Positions 6,691 to 14,712 of a stretch of DNA of 20,785 bases are shown piece by piece. The translations under genes and the position numbers were made by a program. How positions within the stretch are numbered: the stretch's first letter is position 1; each line of letters begins with the position of its first letter. The DNA is from Gammaproteobacteria bacterium (GTDB lineage Bacteria > Pseudomonadota > Gammaproteobacteria > Pseudomonadales > Azotimanducaceae): positions 1 through 20,785 of the forward strand of contig QIDL01000052.1 in the NCBI GenBank assembly GCA_003228415.1. The letters run 5' to 3'. The notes beneath the pieces were generated by a model, which ran no database searches, was not told the DNA's origin, and saw only the letters and a list, made by a program, of their open reading frames with translations.

Positions 6691-8430
6691 TCAGTCGCGC
6701 TCGCTGAGATCACGCATGGCCTGATCTGTGGTAAAAAACACCGTGCCGTGCAGGGTCATGATGAAATCTGTGGCCTCGAGCTGTGCCATCACCGGACCCT
6801 TCACTTCGGACAGGTGCAGGGTGATGCCCATACGCTCCAGGTTCTGATTCATCCGATATAGCATTTCCAACCCGGACACATCGATCATGTTGATCGCATT
6901 GCAGACCAGCAGCACATGCCTGGTGCCGGGTCGGCGTTGAATGATCTTGAGTAGCTTGTTCTCTACCTGATTCGCGTTGGCGAAGAACAGACTTTCGTCA
7001 ACACGAATGGCGGCCACGTGAGCAAAGGTCTCCACATCGTGGCGTCGCGTGGCGCGAAAATGCTCGCTGTCACGAATGCGGCCGACGATCGCGATGTGTG
7101 GTTTGGCCACCCGGCGCACAAAAAAGGCGATGGACAGCGCGACACCGGTGATGAGCCCGGTCTCGACACCGAAGGCCAGCACCGTGATCAGGGTCGCCAG
7201 TTGGGTAATGGAGTCATCGCGATGGACCTTCCAATGGGTGCGAATGCTGGTGAAATCCATCAGACCCAGAACAGAAACGATGACAATCGCCGCCAGGGCG
7301 GCATGCGGCATCAGGGTGAACAGCGGCGTGAAGAACAGCAGCGTGAGCATGATCACCACCGCACAGACCAGGGAGCTTACCTGAGTACGGGCGCCAGCCT
7401 GGAAATTCACACTGGATCGGGAAAAGCTGCCTGCCACCGGATAAGCGCCGGTGAACGCAGCGCCGATGTTCGCGGCGCCGAGCGCGATCAGTTCCTGATG
7501 GCTGTTGACCCGGGTGCGCTGTCTTGTCGCAAGCGTGGTGCCGATGGAGAAGCTCTCGACGAAGGCGACCAGGGCGATCATGGTCGAGGTAGGCAGGAGG
7601 TTCAGCCACAAATCCCAGTCGAACGGTGGCAACGTCAACGCTGGCAGCCCGCCCGGAATCTCCCCGATTACCGCGACATCGAAGGCGCTATGAAGCTCAC
7701 CAGCCCAGACAGCGGCGATAGCTGCAACGGCGACGATGAGCGGTCCCAATCGGCTGATGGGGTGGTCTTTCGGCAGATCGATGCCGAACAGGCCGAGCGC
7801 CGTGGTGAGGTGGCGATGAATCAACCACATCCCCGCACCGGATCCCAGCCCGACAGCGACGGCCGTGGGATTCAACCGATCGAGCGTTGCGCCGTACTGG
7901 ATCAGCCGATCCAGTGGATTCAAACCAGGATCGCTCGGGATGCCCATGAGCGGGCCGAGTTGACTGATGATGATCAATAGCGCAGCGGCATTGACAAAAC
8001 CGACAATCACCGGGTGGCTCAGCAGGTTTACCGCTCCACCCATATTCGATAACCGCAGCAGCCACAGGATGATGCCCGCCTGCACGCTGAGCACCGTGGT
8101 GATGCCGAGGTAGGCGTCGCTGTAGGCGGGGGCATACTCACCGACAGCCGCCGCGACCATCAGTGCCGCGACAGCGACCGGGCCGACCACCAGTTGCCTG
8201 GATGAACCGAGGATGGCATAGATCACCATGGGTACGAGACAGGCATATAGACCGGCCTCCGGGGGCAGCCCGGCCAGAAAGGCGTAGGCAATGGCTTGCG
8301 GTACGGTAATCATGCCAACCACCAGACCTGCCACCAGGTCATGGTGAAAGTCGAGGCGCTGGTAGTCCCGGATCACATCCAGGATCGGCAGATAGCTGCG
8401 CCAGTTTTTTACCCGAAGCTCGAAGGCCAA
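6691..8430 (-). CDS. SulP family anion transporter with STAS domain
   Basis: A 579-residue inner-membrane SulP (SLC26) transporter, a family carrying sulfate, bicarbonate or organic anions. The N-terminal part shows the typical YLPILDVIRDYQ, DLVAGLVVGMITVPQAIAYA, and about a dozen hydrophobic segments up to about residue 420. The C-terminal STAS domain contains VLLVCNAINMIDVSGLEML. The start is uncertain: a TTG at 8430 gives a normal SulP N-terminus, while the first ATG upstream (8556) would add 42 residues encoded across a tandem repeat and has no ribosome site. The same frame stays open far upstream to 10329, antisense to other genes; that part is not protein. It lies upstream of the acyl-CoA ligase and is divergent from the alcohol dehydrogenase. 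The transported anion cannot be inferred. Confidence 0.88.
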   Translation of the reverse strand: MAFELRVKNWRSYLPILDVIRDYQRLDFHHDLVAGLVVGMITVPQAIAYAFLAGLPPEAGLYACLVPMVIYAILGSSRQLVVGPVAVAALMVAAAVGEYAPAYSDAYLGITTVLSVQAGIILWLLRLSNMGGAVNLLSHPVIVGFVNAAALLIIISQLGPLMGIPSDPGLNPLDRLIQYGATLDRLNPTAVAVGLGSGAGMWLIHRHLTTALGLFGIDLPKDHPISRLGPLIVAVAAIAAVWAGELHSAFDVAVIGEIPGGLPALTLPPFDWDLWLNLLPTSTMIALVAFVESFSIGTTLATRQRTRVNSHQELIALGAANIGAAFTGAYPVAGSFSRSSVNFQAGARTQVSSLVCAVVIMLTLLFFTPLFTLMPHAALAAIVIVSVLGLMDFTSIRTHWKVHRDDSITQLATLITVLAFGVETGLITGVALSIAFFVRRVAKPHIAIVGRIRDSEHFRATRRHDVETFAHVAAIRVDESLFFANANQVENKLLKIIQRRPGTRHVLLVCNAINMIDVSGLEMLYRMNQNLERMGITLHLSEVKGPVMAQLEATDFIMTLHGTVFFTTDQAMRDLSERD

Positions 8431-8488
8431 GATGAGTTCTTCGATCGATATGGGTCGCGAATTGTACTTGGTATTGTTTATGCTTTGT

Positions 8489-8534
8489 CGGGAGAGAAAA
8501 AGCCGGGAGAGAAAAAAGTCGGGAGAGAAAAAAC
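8489..8534. repeat. Three tandem copies of a 15-16 bp unit in the SulP/alcohol dehydrogenase divergent region
   Basis: The unit CGGGAGAGAAAAA plus 2-3 variable bases is repeated at 8489-8503, 8504-8519 and 8520-8534. It sits between the divergent SulP and alcohol dehydrogenase starts, 38 bases before the latter's ATG. A repeat in this place could hold protein sites or vary in copy number by slippage, changing spacing. No function is shown by the sequence. Confidence 0.9.
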
Positions 8535-8571
8535 TCACAGTCGCGAGACACATCATTAGAAGGAGCAGGAT

Positions 8572-9675
8572 ATGGAGACGCGAGCCGCCGTAGCATTCGG
8601 CGCCGGTGAACGGCTGCGAGTCGAAACGGTTGAACTGGAAGGCCCGAGGGCCGGTGAGGTGCTGGTGGAAATCAAAGCCACCGGAATCTGTCACACGGAC
8701 GCCTTTACCTTGTCCGGTGAGGACCCGGAAGGGCTGTTTCCCTCCATCATGGGACATGAGGGAGCTGGCGTGGTGGTCGAGGTGGGTGCAGGTGTTTCGA
8801 CGCTCAATCCCGGCGATCATGTCATCCCGCTGTATATCCCGGAATGCCGGGCCTGCAAGGCCTGCACCTCCGGAAAAACCAACCTCTGCGTTGCCATCCG
8901 CGAGACCCAGGGCCAGGGTCTGATGCCGGACGGATCGAGCCGCTTTTCGTTGAACGGTGATCCTCTGTTCCATTACATGGGAACTTCGACGTTCTCGAAC
9001 TACACCGTGGTTCCCGAGATCGCGCTGGCGAAAATCCGCGAAGATGCGCCCTTCGACAAGGTCTGCTACATCGGTTGTGGGGTGACGACGGGTATCGGCG
9101 CGGTGATCAACACCGCCAAAGTGGAACCCGGGGCCAACGTGGTGGTATTCGGCCTCGGTGGTATCGGCCTGAATGTGATTCAAGGCGCGAGGCTGGTCGG
9201 CGCTGATCAGATCATCGGGGTGGATCTCAACCCCGATAAAGTCGATCTGGCGACCAGATTCGGCATGACGGACTTCATCAACCCCGCGGATGTCGATCCG
9301 GTGCAGGCGATTATCGATCTGACCGATGGGGGAGCGGATTATTCGTTCGAGTGTATCGGCAACGTGAACACCATGCGTCAGGCGCTGGAGTGTTGCCATC
9401 GCGGTTGGGGCGAGAGCATCATCATCGGTGTGGCTGGCGCGGGCGCAGAGATCTCCACCCGGCCCTTTCAACTGGTCACAGGACGAGTCTGGCGCGGCAC
9501 CGCTTTCGGTGGAGCGAAGAGCCGCACCCAGGTGCCCCGGATCGTCGACTGGTATATGGACGGCAAGATCAACATCGACGATCTGATTACCCATACCATG
9601 CCGTTGGATGAGATCAACACCGCGTTCGATCTGATGCACGAAGGTAAGAGCATTCGATCCGTGGTGATTTACTGA
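8572..9675 (+). CDS. frmA: Class III zinc alcohol dehydrogenase, S-(hydroxymethyl)glutathione dehydrogenase type
   Basis: A 367-residue cytoplasmic NAD-dependent dehydrogenase of the glutathione-dependent formaldehyde dehydrogenase family. Catalytic zinc ligands are Cys40 (GICHTD), His62 (GHEGAG) and Cys169 (GCGVTTG). The structural zinc is held by Cys92, Cys95, Cys98 and Cys106. The NAD fold has FGLGGIGL (193-200). The family hallmarks QGLMPDGSSRF and FHYMGTSTFSNYTVV are present; Arg124 of SRF corresponds to the class III arginine that contacts the glutathione moiety. ATG at 8572 follows AAGGAG. It heads a close plus-strand run with the LLM oxidoreductase 27 bases downstream. In this setting it may detoxify formaldehyde released by the pathway, or oxidise another alcohol. 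The family call is firm; the in vivo substrate is inferred. Confidence 0.92.
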   Translation: METRAAVAFGAGERLRVETVELEGPRAGEVLVEIKATGICHTDAFTLSGEDPEGLFPSIMGHEGAGVVVEVGAGVSTLNPGDHVIPLYIPECRACKACTSGKTNLCVAIRETQGQGLMPDGSSRFSLNGDPLFHYMGTSTFSNYTVVPEIALAKIREDAPFDKVCYIGCGVTTGIGAVINTAKVEPGANVVVFGLGGIGLNVIQGARLVGADQIIGVDLNPDKVDLATRFGMTDFINPADVDPVQAIIDLTDGGADYSFECIGNVNTMRQALECCHRGWGESIIIGVAGAGAEISTRPFQLVTGRVWRGTAFGGAKSRTQVPRIVDWYMDGKINIDDLITHTMPLDEINTAFDLMHEGKSIRSVVIY

Positions 9676-9702
9676 GCTATTTGAATCAGGCAGGAGAGTC
9701 AG

Positions 9703-10779
9703 ATGAAATTCGGAGCGATGGTGGCTACCAAGATCGATGACTGGCAGCTGATTCCCTACGCGGAAAGTCTGGGTTACGACCACGCCTGGGTACCGGATTC
9801 CCAGATGATCTGGTCGGACTGTTACGCAACCATGGCGCTGGCCGCTCACCATACCTCTACCATTCGTATCGGTACCGGTGTCGCCATCGCCGGAACCCGA
9901 ATTGCTCCGGTAACCGCGCACTCCATTGGTTCGATTAACCGCATCGCGCCGGGTCGGGTGTTCCTGGGTATTGGCACCGGTCATACGGCCATGCGGGTGA
10001 TGGGCTTCAATCCGGTCAAACCTCGAGAATTCCGCGAGTATCTGCGCGTGGTGCGAGCGCTTCTGCACGGGGAGGAGGTGGAGTACACCCTGGGTGGCGA
10101 GACCCGGCCCATTCAATTCATGCACCGGGAGCTGGGTTTCGTCAACGTTGCAGACGAAGTGTCGATCTATGTTGCGGCAAACGGGCCATTGGCGTTGAAG
10201 GCCGCAGGCGCCTATGGGGATGGACGCATTTCCGCGGGTGGGGAACCTGCGGGCGTGTTCATCAACAACCTGAACCAGGTGCAGGCCGGTGCCGAGGCTG
10301 CCGGGCGGACCCTGGGTGATGATTTCCATACGGCGGCGCTGACGTTTGCCTGTGTCCTGGAACCCGGTGAGTCGCTGTCATCCGACCGGGTCATCGACGA
10401 GGTGGGTTCCATGGTCTCGGCGAGCCTGCACTTCTGGTACGAGCTCTACCAGCAAGGCGGCTCCGACGCCTTCATACGCCCGGAGGTGCGTGATATCTGG
10501 GATCAATATCTTGTCCGCGTCGAATCCATGGATCCGGCCAGACGGCACATGTTATTGCACGATGGACATTGCACCTATCTCATGCCGGAGGAGCGTAAGT
10601 TCGTGACACCGGAGTTGATCCGAGCGTCGGGTGGTCTGGTTGGAGAACCGGACGAGATCATCGCGATGCTCAAGGAGCAGGAATCGGCAGGCCTCAAAGA
10701 GGTGACCCTGCTGCCTCCCATGGCGGTTGCGCGGAAAAATTTCGCCGATTTCGCCAGGCACGTGATCGAGCGTTACTGA
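9703..10779 (+). CDS. Luciferase-like (LLM) flavin or F420-dependent oxidoreductase
   Basis: A 358-residue TIM-barrel protein of the bacterial luciferase-like family, which uses reduced FMN or F420 for oxidations or reductions. Features include an N-terminal MKFGAMVATK strand, YDHAWVPDSQMIWSD, IRIGTGVAIAGTRIAPVTAHSI and GRVFLGIGTGHTAMRVMG, a pattern closer to F420-dependent reductases such as methylenetetrahydromethanopterin reductase than to luciferase itself. ATG at 9703 follows GGAG. Its stop is one base from the start of the amidohydrolase gene, so the two are almost surely cotranslated. A deazaflavin-type protein encoded two genes downstream makes F420 use plausible, but the cofactor is not proved by the sequence. 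Substrate unknown. Confidence 0.88.
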   Translation: MKFGAMVATKIDDWQLIPYAESLGYDHAWVPDSQMIWSDCYATMALAAHHTSTIRIGTGVAIAGTRIAPVTAHSIGSINRIAPGRVFLGIGTGHTAMRVMGFNPVKPREFREYLRVVRALLHGEEVEYTLGGETRPIQFMHRELGFVNVADEVSIYVAANGPLALKAAGAYGDGRISAGGEPAGVFINNLNQVQAGAEAAGRTLGDDFHTAALTFACVLEPGESLSSDRVIDEVGSMVSASLHFWYELYQQGGSDAFIRPEVRDIWDQYLVRVESMDPARRHMLLHDGHCTYLMPEERKFVTPELIRASGGLVGEPDEIIAMLKEQESAGLKEVTLLPPMAVARKNFADFARHVIERY

Positions 10780-10780
10780 G

Positions 10781-11782
10781 GTGGTTATAGGCACCCGGGA
10801 ATGGCTGGAACTGGTCCGCGAAGACATCCTCGAACCGCAACGTCCAATCTGCGATCCGCACCATCACCTCTGGGACCATTCCGGCAGCCGTTATCTGCTC
10901 GATGAGCTGCTGGCCGATACCCGTAGTGGTCATAATGTGGTGAGCACGGTATTCGTCGAGTGCGCGAGTATGTATCGCGCCGAAGGGCGTGATGCGCTGC
11001 GCCCGGTGGGAGAAACGGAATTCGTCAATGGTGTCGCCGCCATGTCTGCCAGCGGTCAATACGGTGACACCCGAGTCTGTGCGGGTATCGTCGGTTATGC
11101 AGATCTGAATCTCGGTTCCGCGGTGGGCGAAGTGCTCGATGCACATATGGTGGCGAGTCCGCGGTTTCGAGGGATTCGTCACGCAGCCGGTTGGGATGCC
11201 AGTGACGCTGTTCGAAACTCTCATACCGATCCGTTTGAAGATATGTTGCTGAATCCGGATTTTCGTAGCGGTTTCGCTGAGCTTGGCAAACGCGGACTGT
11301 CCTTTGATGCCTGGCTCTATCACCCGCAGATTTCCCAGCTCAGCGATCTGGCTCGGGCATTTCCTGATACCACCATCGTTTTCAATCATTTCGGCGGGCC
11401 CATCGGTATCGGTCCCTATGCGGATAAGCGTGCCGAGATATTCGAGGATTGGTCGAGCCAGGTGGCGGAGCTGGCACGGTGTGAAAACGTGGTGGCGAAG
11501 CTCGGTGGCCTGGTAATGCCCCTCAACGGTTTCGGCTTTCACAACAAATCGGCCCCCGCCACATCCGATGAGATCGTGGCTGCCACCGGAGACTATCACC
11601 GCCACGCCATAGACTGCTTCGGTCCTTCTCGCTGTATGTTCGAAAGTAACTTCCCGGTAGATAAACAGAGCTGCTCTTATGCGGTGCTTTGGAACGCCTT
11701 CAAGAAGCTGGCAGTCGATTTTTCCGAAGCCGAAAAGGCGGCTCTGTTTCATGACACCGCGGCGCACGCCTATCGTCTCTAA
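10781..11782 (+). CDS. Amidohydrolase family 2 (TIM-barrel) metal-dependent hydrolase
   Basis: A 333-residue member of the amidohydrolase-2 family, which includes lactonases and decarboxylases acting on ring-derived or sugar acids. The metal-site signature CDPHHHLWD is at 24-32. Other family landmarks are RGIRHAAGW (130-138), FNHFGGP with His203, and FESNFPVD (287-294), which supplies the late aspartate. The start is a GTG at 10781, directly after the LLM stop (10777-10779); no ATG in this frame lies near. The tight coupling implies it acts on the LLM product or an adjacent intermediate. Lactone opening or decarboxylation are reasonable guesses; neither is shown. Confidence 0.87.
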   Translation: MVIGTREWLELVREDILEPQRPICDPHHHLWDHSGSRYLLDELLADTRSGHNVVSTVFVECASMYRAEGRDALRPVGETEFVNGVAAMSASGQYGDTRVCAGIVGYADLNLGSAVGEVLDAHMVASPRFRGIRHAAGWDASDAVRNSHTDPFEDMLLNPDFRSGFAELGKRGLSFDAWLYHPQISQLSDLARAFPDTTIVFNHFGGPIGIGPYADKRAEIFEDWSSQVAELARCENVVAKLGGLVMPLNGFGFHNKSAPATSDEIVAATGDYHRHAIDCFGPSRCMFESNFPVDKQSCSYAVLWNAFKKLAVDFSEAEKAALFHDTAAHAYRL

Positions 11783-11823
11783 CACGGCTATCGCCTGTAA
11801 AATGGTTCACTCCGGTACCAACC

Positions 11824-12315
11824 ATGCCTGAGCCATCCGATCCGGGCCTGTGGTGGCGGGCTTTCTCCCGGGTTGTCTCAATTGCCTGGGTGAGCGCGGC
11901 TTCCATGCGCCTCGCCACCGTCGTCGACAGGCCGTTGATGCGTCTCAGCGGTGGCAGGATACGGCTGTCCTTCGTCATCCCCTGTCTGCTGCTGCGCTGC
12001 CGGGGTGCCCGCACGAGACGCTTATACGAGGTGCCGCTCCTCTATATTGCCGATGGCGAGGATGTGCTGCTTGTTGGTTCTGGGGGTGGGGCCGAGCGGG
12101 AACCTGCCTGGTGCTCCAACTTGCGCGCCTATCCGCAGGTGGAGTGTCTCAGGCGCGGCTTTACTCAGACCCTCCTCGCCACCGAACTCTCCGGCACGGA
12201 GCGTTTGCAGGCTTGGAAGCTGGCGGTGGCGGCCTACCCAGGTTACCAGCGATACCAATCGAGAGTCGATCGAACGATCGCCGTTTTTCGTCTGCGCCCA
12301 ACCCTTGAGGGATGA
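11824..12315 (+). CDS. Deazaflavin (F420)-dependent nitroreductase-like protein, Ddn/DUF385 family
   Basis: A 163-residue split-barrel protein of the deazaflavin-dependent nitroreductase family. Family pattern: PLMRLSGGRIRLS (37-49), LLLRCRGARTRR (55-66) then PLLYIADGEDVLLVGSGGG (71-89), W-x-SNLRAYP (96-104), and a C-terminal YPGYQRYQSRVDRTIAVFRL. Relatives bind F420H2 and reduce quinones, nitro groups or enoyl compounds. Residues 16-30 are mildly hydrophobic. ATG at 11824 lacks a good Shine-Dalgarno site, and the gene lies 41 bases after the amidohydrolase, so it is likely the last gene of that unit. Its stop shares the palindrome TGATCA with the stop of the convergent metallo-beta-lactamase-fold gene. 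Cofactor choice is inferred from family. Confidence 0.8.
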   Translation: MPEPSDPGLWWRAFSRVVSIAWVSAASMRLATVVDRPLMRLSGGRIRLSFVIPCLLLRCRGARTRRLYEVPLLYIADGEDVLLVGSGGGAEREPAWCSNLRAYPQVECLRRGFTQTLLATELSGTERLQAWKLAVAAYPGYQRYQSRVDRTIAVFRLRPTLEG

Positions 12316-13137
12316 TCAGTCGTAGAAGGCCGGGGCCATGTTCAGCGTATCGGCCAGCGCTTTCTCATGTTCGATCCACAGGATGGCGCCTTCGGCTTTG
12401 ATCAGTGCTTCCACCTTGTCCATCGAACTAAAGGTCTGTTCGGCATCGAAGTTGAATTCAGGCGCTCGCCGCAGCGCTCTGCTTTCTGCGAAGTGATAGA
12501 GATCGCCCGACAGCACCAGGGGGCCGGAATTCTCGAGCTGTAGCAGCAGAACCTGATGGCCGGGTGTATGGCCGGGCGCGGAGACAATGGTTACCGAGCC
12601 ATCGCCGAACACGTCGTAGTCACCTGAAAGTATCTCCCGCTCGTTATCCTTGAGGCCCATATAGAGATCGGGTTGGAAGTAGGGGTTGTCCGGCTCTTCG
12701 AACGCGGCCGCGTACTCCGTGTCCTGAATCAGCAGCCTGGCGTTGGTGAAGAGGTTGGCCGCACCGACATGATCGAAATGCATGTGCGAGAAAGCGACGA
12801 GATCGATGTCTGCCGCGGAGAGTTCCAACGTCTCGAGCTGCTCGATGAGGGAGGTGTCCAGAGACATGCTCATCCCGCCGCCCTGATCTATTGTCCCTTG
12901 ACCGGCGATAGCATTCGGAAGGCCGGCATCCCAGATCATCTGCTGGTCGTCATGTTCGACCAGGTAACAGGGTACGAACAACTGTCTTACCGGCGATTCG
13001 TCATTGCTCAGGCTGAACGAGCTGATGTCCTGCATGTCGATGATGCCGCAGTCGAAAACGTACAGGCGCAGGTCTGTGTGGCCGACCACCGGTAGTGCCA
13101 GCAGCAGCGTCAGCAGCGAAATTGCCGATCGATTCAT
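12316..13137 (-). CDS. Exported metallo-beta-lactamase-fold hydrolase, AHL-lactonase-like
   Basis: A 273-residue MBL-fold hydrolase with an N-terminal signal peptide (hydrophobic core SLLTLLLALPVVG, residues 7-19), so probably periplasmic or secreted. The metal motif HMHFDH is at 118-123. Further ligands are likely His190 (PGHTPGH), Asp212 (LSGDLYHF) and the IEHEK histidine. The order of motifs and length resemble N-acyl-homoserine lactonases, which open the lactone of quorum signals; other lactonases of this fold are equally possible. ATG at 13137 is chosen for the GGAG 8 bases upstream and for the signal peptide it creates; a much longer open frame to 13959 runs antisense to the sulfotransferase gene and is not real. 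It is divergent from that gene. Confidence 0.88.
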   Translation of the reverse strand: MNRSAISLLTLLLALPVVGHTDLRLYVFDCGIIDMQDISSFSLSNDESPVRQLFVPCYLVEHDDQQMIWDAGLPNAIAGQGTIDQGGGMSMSLDTSLIEQLETLELSAADIDLVAFSHMHFDHVGAANLFTNARLLIQDTEYAAAFEEPDNPYFQPDLYMGLKDNEREILSGDYDVFGDGSVTIVSAPGHTPGHQVLLLQLENSGPLVLSGDLYHFAESRALRRAPEFNFDAEQTFSSMDKVEALIKAEGAILWIEHEKALADTLNMAPAFYD

Positions 13138-13269
13138 CTGGTTTCTCCGCGCGTATCGGGAGACCGAGCCTAACTGAAACGAGCCTGACTGAACAATGTA
13201 TGGATGCCCAGCTGCGGCAAATTCTGGGAGAATTGGAACCCACGGCGGCAGATCAGCAGGAAAACGGCG

Positions 13270-13923
13270 TTGACCATCAAAGTAATCGGAGCGGGGTACG
13301 GGCGTAACGGCACTCTGTCGCTCAAACAGGCCCTCGAGACCCTGGGATTCACCAGGTGTTACCACATGATGGAGCTGGATCTGGAGAAAGACCAGGATCT
13401 CGCGTGGTCGGCGTTGTCGCAAGGCGAGTCGGTGGATTTCGATCGTCTCTTCGAAGGTTACCAGGCATCGGTCGACTGGCCTTCGTGCAACTTCTGGCAG
13501 CAGCAACTCGCCTGGTATCCGGATGCCCTGGTGATCTTGAGCGAGCGGGATCCGGAGCAGTGGTATTCGAGCATCATGAACACCATTTATCCCTCGTCCG
13601 TCGCGGCCAGAGAATTCGACCATCCCGAGGCGCAGCGGCGCTCGAAAATGGTGTTCGAGGTGATATGGGATGGTCTCTTTGATGGCCGTCTGGAAGACAA
13701 GGATCATGTGATCGGCCTTTATCAGGCACACAATCAGAACGTCAAAGACACTGTCCCGTCTGATAAGTTGCTGGTGTTCGAGTCGAGTCAGGGTTGGGCC
13801 GCACTCTGTGAGTTTCTCGCGGTCCCCGTGCCGGATGAAGCCTACCCGAGGGTCAATACCACGGAAGACTTCCAGACGATGATGAAGGTACGGATGGCAG
13901 AACCGGATAGGCCCGACAATTAG
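13270..13923 (+). CDS. Sulfotransferase family protein (P-loop, Sulfotransfer_4-like)
   Basis: A 217-residue P-loop protein with GAGYGRNGTLSLKQALETLGF near the start, the 5'-phosphosulfate loop typical of a small sulfotransferase group that also shows CYHMME shortly after, seen here. ERDPEQWYSSI in the middle matches the 3'-phosphate region. Such proteins would move a sulfonate from PAPS to an unknown acceptor. The start is taken at TTG 13270 with AGGAAA upstream, because the protein then begins TIKVIGAGYGRNGT; an ATG at 13204 would add 22 residues that do not look like the family. It is divergent from the metallo-beta-lactamase-fold gene and ends 11 bases from the end of the ArsR gene. A sulfate-type SulP transporter lies several genes away, which may be coincidence. 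Confidence 0.85.
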   Translation: MTIKVIGAGYGRNGTLSLKQALETLGFTRCYHMMELDLEKDQDLAWSALSQGESVDFDRLFEGYQASVDWPSCNFWQQQLAWYPDALVILSERDPEQWYSSIMNTIYPSSVAAREFDHPEAQRRSKMVFEVIWDGLFDGRLEDKDHVIGLYQAHNQNVKDTVPSDKLLVFESSQGWAALCEFLAVPVPDEAYPRVNTTEDFQTMMKVRMAEPDRPDN

Positions 13924-13934
13924 CCCCGAGCCTC

Positions 13935-14228
13935 TCAACATGGATCGTCCTGACAACACTCTCTGACAAGGTAGTCCACTAGCGAATGCATGACCCGATA
14001 GTCGGCCGTGCAGCGTAGCACCCGGCCTTCACGAGTTTGTGACACCAGCTTTGCGTTCACCAGATGGGAAAGGTGATGGGACAGGGTCGATGCGGGAATG
14101 CCGACCTTGTCTTTCAGCTTGCCAACCGCGAGACCGTTCGGACCAGCACGGACCAGTGAGCGGAAGATGATGAGGCGGGTCTCGCTACCGAGACTTTCCA
14201 GCGCGCTGGCAGCAGATTTCACGTTCAA
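13935..14228 (-). CDS. ArsR family winged-helix regulator
   Basis: A 97-residue ArsR/SmtB-type DNA-binding protein. The helix-turn-helix lies at about 36-58 (VGKLKDKVGIPASTLSHHLSHL) followed by a wing at 61-75. Cys73 and the C-terminal cysteines 91, 92 and 97 could bind a metal or react with thiol-active compounds, but similar tails occur in members with no metal role. The start is TTG at 14228, with GAGG 8 bases upstream; an ATG at 14233 gives only ATG-AAT-TGA and overlaps the TTG. It follows the NUDIX gene on the same strand after 56 bases and may regulate its own cluster or the sulfotransferase that converges on it. Confidence 0.88.
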   Translation of the reverse strand: MNVKSAASALESLGSETRLIIFRSLVRAGPNGLAVGKLKDKVGIPASTLSHHLSHLVNAKLVSQTREGRVLRCTADYRVMHSLVDYLVRECCQDDPC

Positions 14229-14236
14229 TTCATAAT

Positions 14237-14240
14237 CCTC
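14237..14240 (-). promoter_or_regulatory. Ribosome binding site supporting the TTG start of the ArsR gene
   Basis: GAGG on the minus strand lies 8 bases before the TTG at 14228-14226. The nearer ATG at 14233-14231 is only 3 bases away, too close for efficient use, and opens a two-codon frame. Confidence 0.55.
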
Positions 14241-14284
14241 GCTTTGGTCGTGGCGTGTGCCTGACCGAGTCTTTCAGAGGTTCC

Positions 14285-14695
14285 CTAGACCTCGAGCTTC
14301 TGTCGCAGGGCACGGATGGCTTCCAGTTCGTAGTTGGCGTGAAGCGCGTTACCTTGCTTCAGCGCTTCCACTTCGATTTCGCTGAACCAGCGGATATCGA
14401 GCAATTCCGAGTCGTCCCAGTCTGAGATGGGATCGTTCATCTCCGCTCCATAAACCATGTGCAGCGCCTTTTTGTAAGGGAATGGTCCAACCTCGATGAG
14501 CGACGCGCTGTAAACAGAGAGTTCCTCCTCCAGTTCACGGTGCAAGGCGGTCTCAGGTGACTCTCCAAACTCGATCTGACCACCGGGCAGCCCCCAGCGT
14601 CGATGCTGTTTACCCCAGAAACTGGTGTGGACGGCGAGCAGATATTCGTTGTCGCGATAGAGAATACAGCGGGCAGTTTTATAAGGTCGTCTCAT
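14285..14695 (-). CDS. NUDIX hydrolase
   Basis: A 136-residue NUDIX protein, hydrolysing a nucleoside diphosphate linked to another group. The box runs from Gly39 (GQIEFGESPETALHRELEEEL): G-x5-E45-x7-RE-x2-EE, with metal-binding glutamates 54, 57 and 58 as expected. The last glycine of the consensus is Ser60. ATG at 14695 is chosen because MRRPYKTARCILYRDNEYLL is a standard NUDIX first strand; the longer open frame upstream overlaps the PIG-L gene and is not needed. It lies 17 bases after the PIG-L stop on the same strand, so they are probably cotranscribed. The substrate is not predictable. Confidence 0.88.
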   Translation of the reverse strand: MRRPYKTARCILYRDNEYLLAVHTSFWGKQHRRWGLPGGQIEFGESPETALHRELEEELSVYSASLIEVGPFPYKKALHMVYGAEMNDPISDWDDSELLDIRWFSEIEVEALKQGNALHANYELEAIRALRQKLEV

Positions 14696-14712
14696 GATGC
14701 CTATTATAGGGT

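Noticed and set aside
8461..8487. Possible sigma-70 promoter (TTGTAC with TATGCT) before the alcohol dehydrogenase
   Set aside because: The spacing between the two boxes is 11 bases, far from the 16-18 needed.
8431..10329. Very long open frame on the minus strand upstream of the SulP gene, making a 1212-residue reading
   Set aside because: It is antisense to the alcohol dehydrogenase and LLM genes, has a histidine- and arginine-rich composition with no family, and the SulP fold begins only at about 8430.
10694..11785. Minus-strand frame of 363 codons opposite the amidohydrolase gene
   Set aside because: It mirrors a well supported gene with metal motifs, and its own translation shows no family pattern.
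13138..13959. Long minus-strand extension of the metallo-beta-lactamase-fold gene
   Set aside because: It runs antisense to the sulfotransferase gene, while a signal peptide and GGAG mark the true ATG at 13137.
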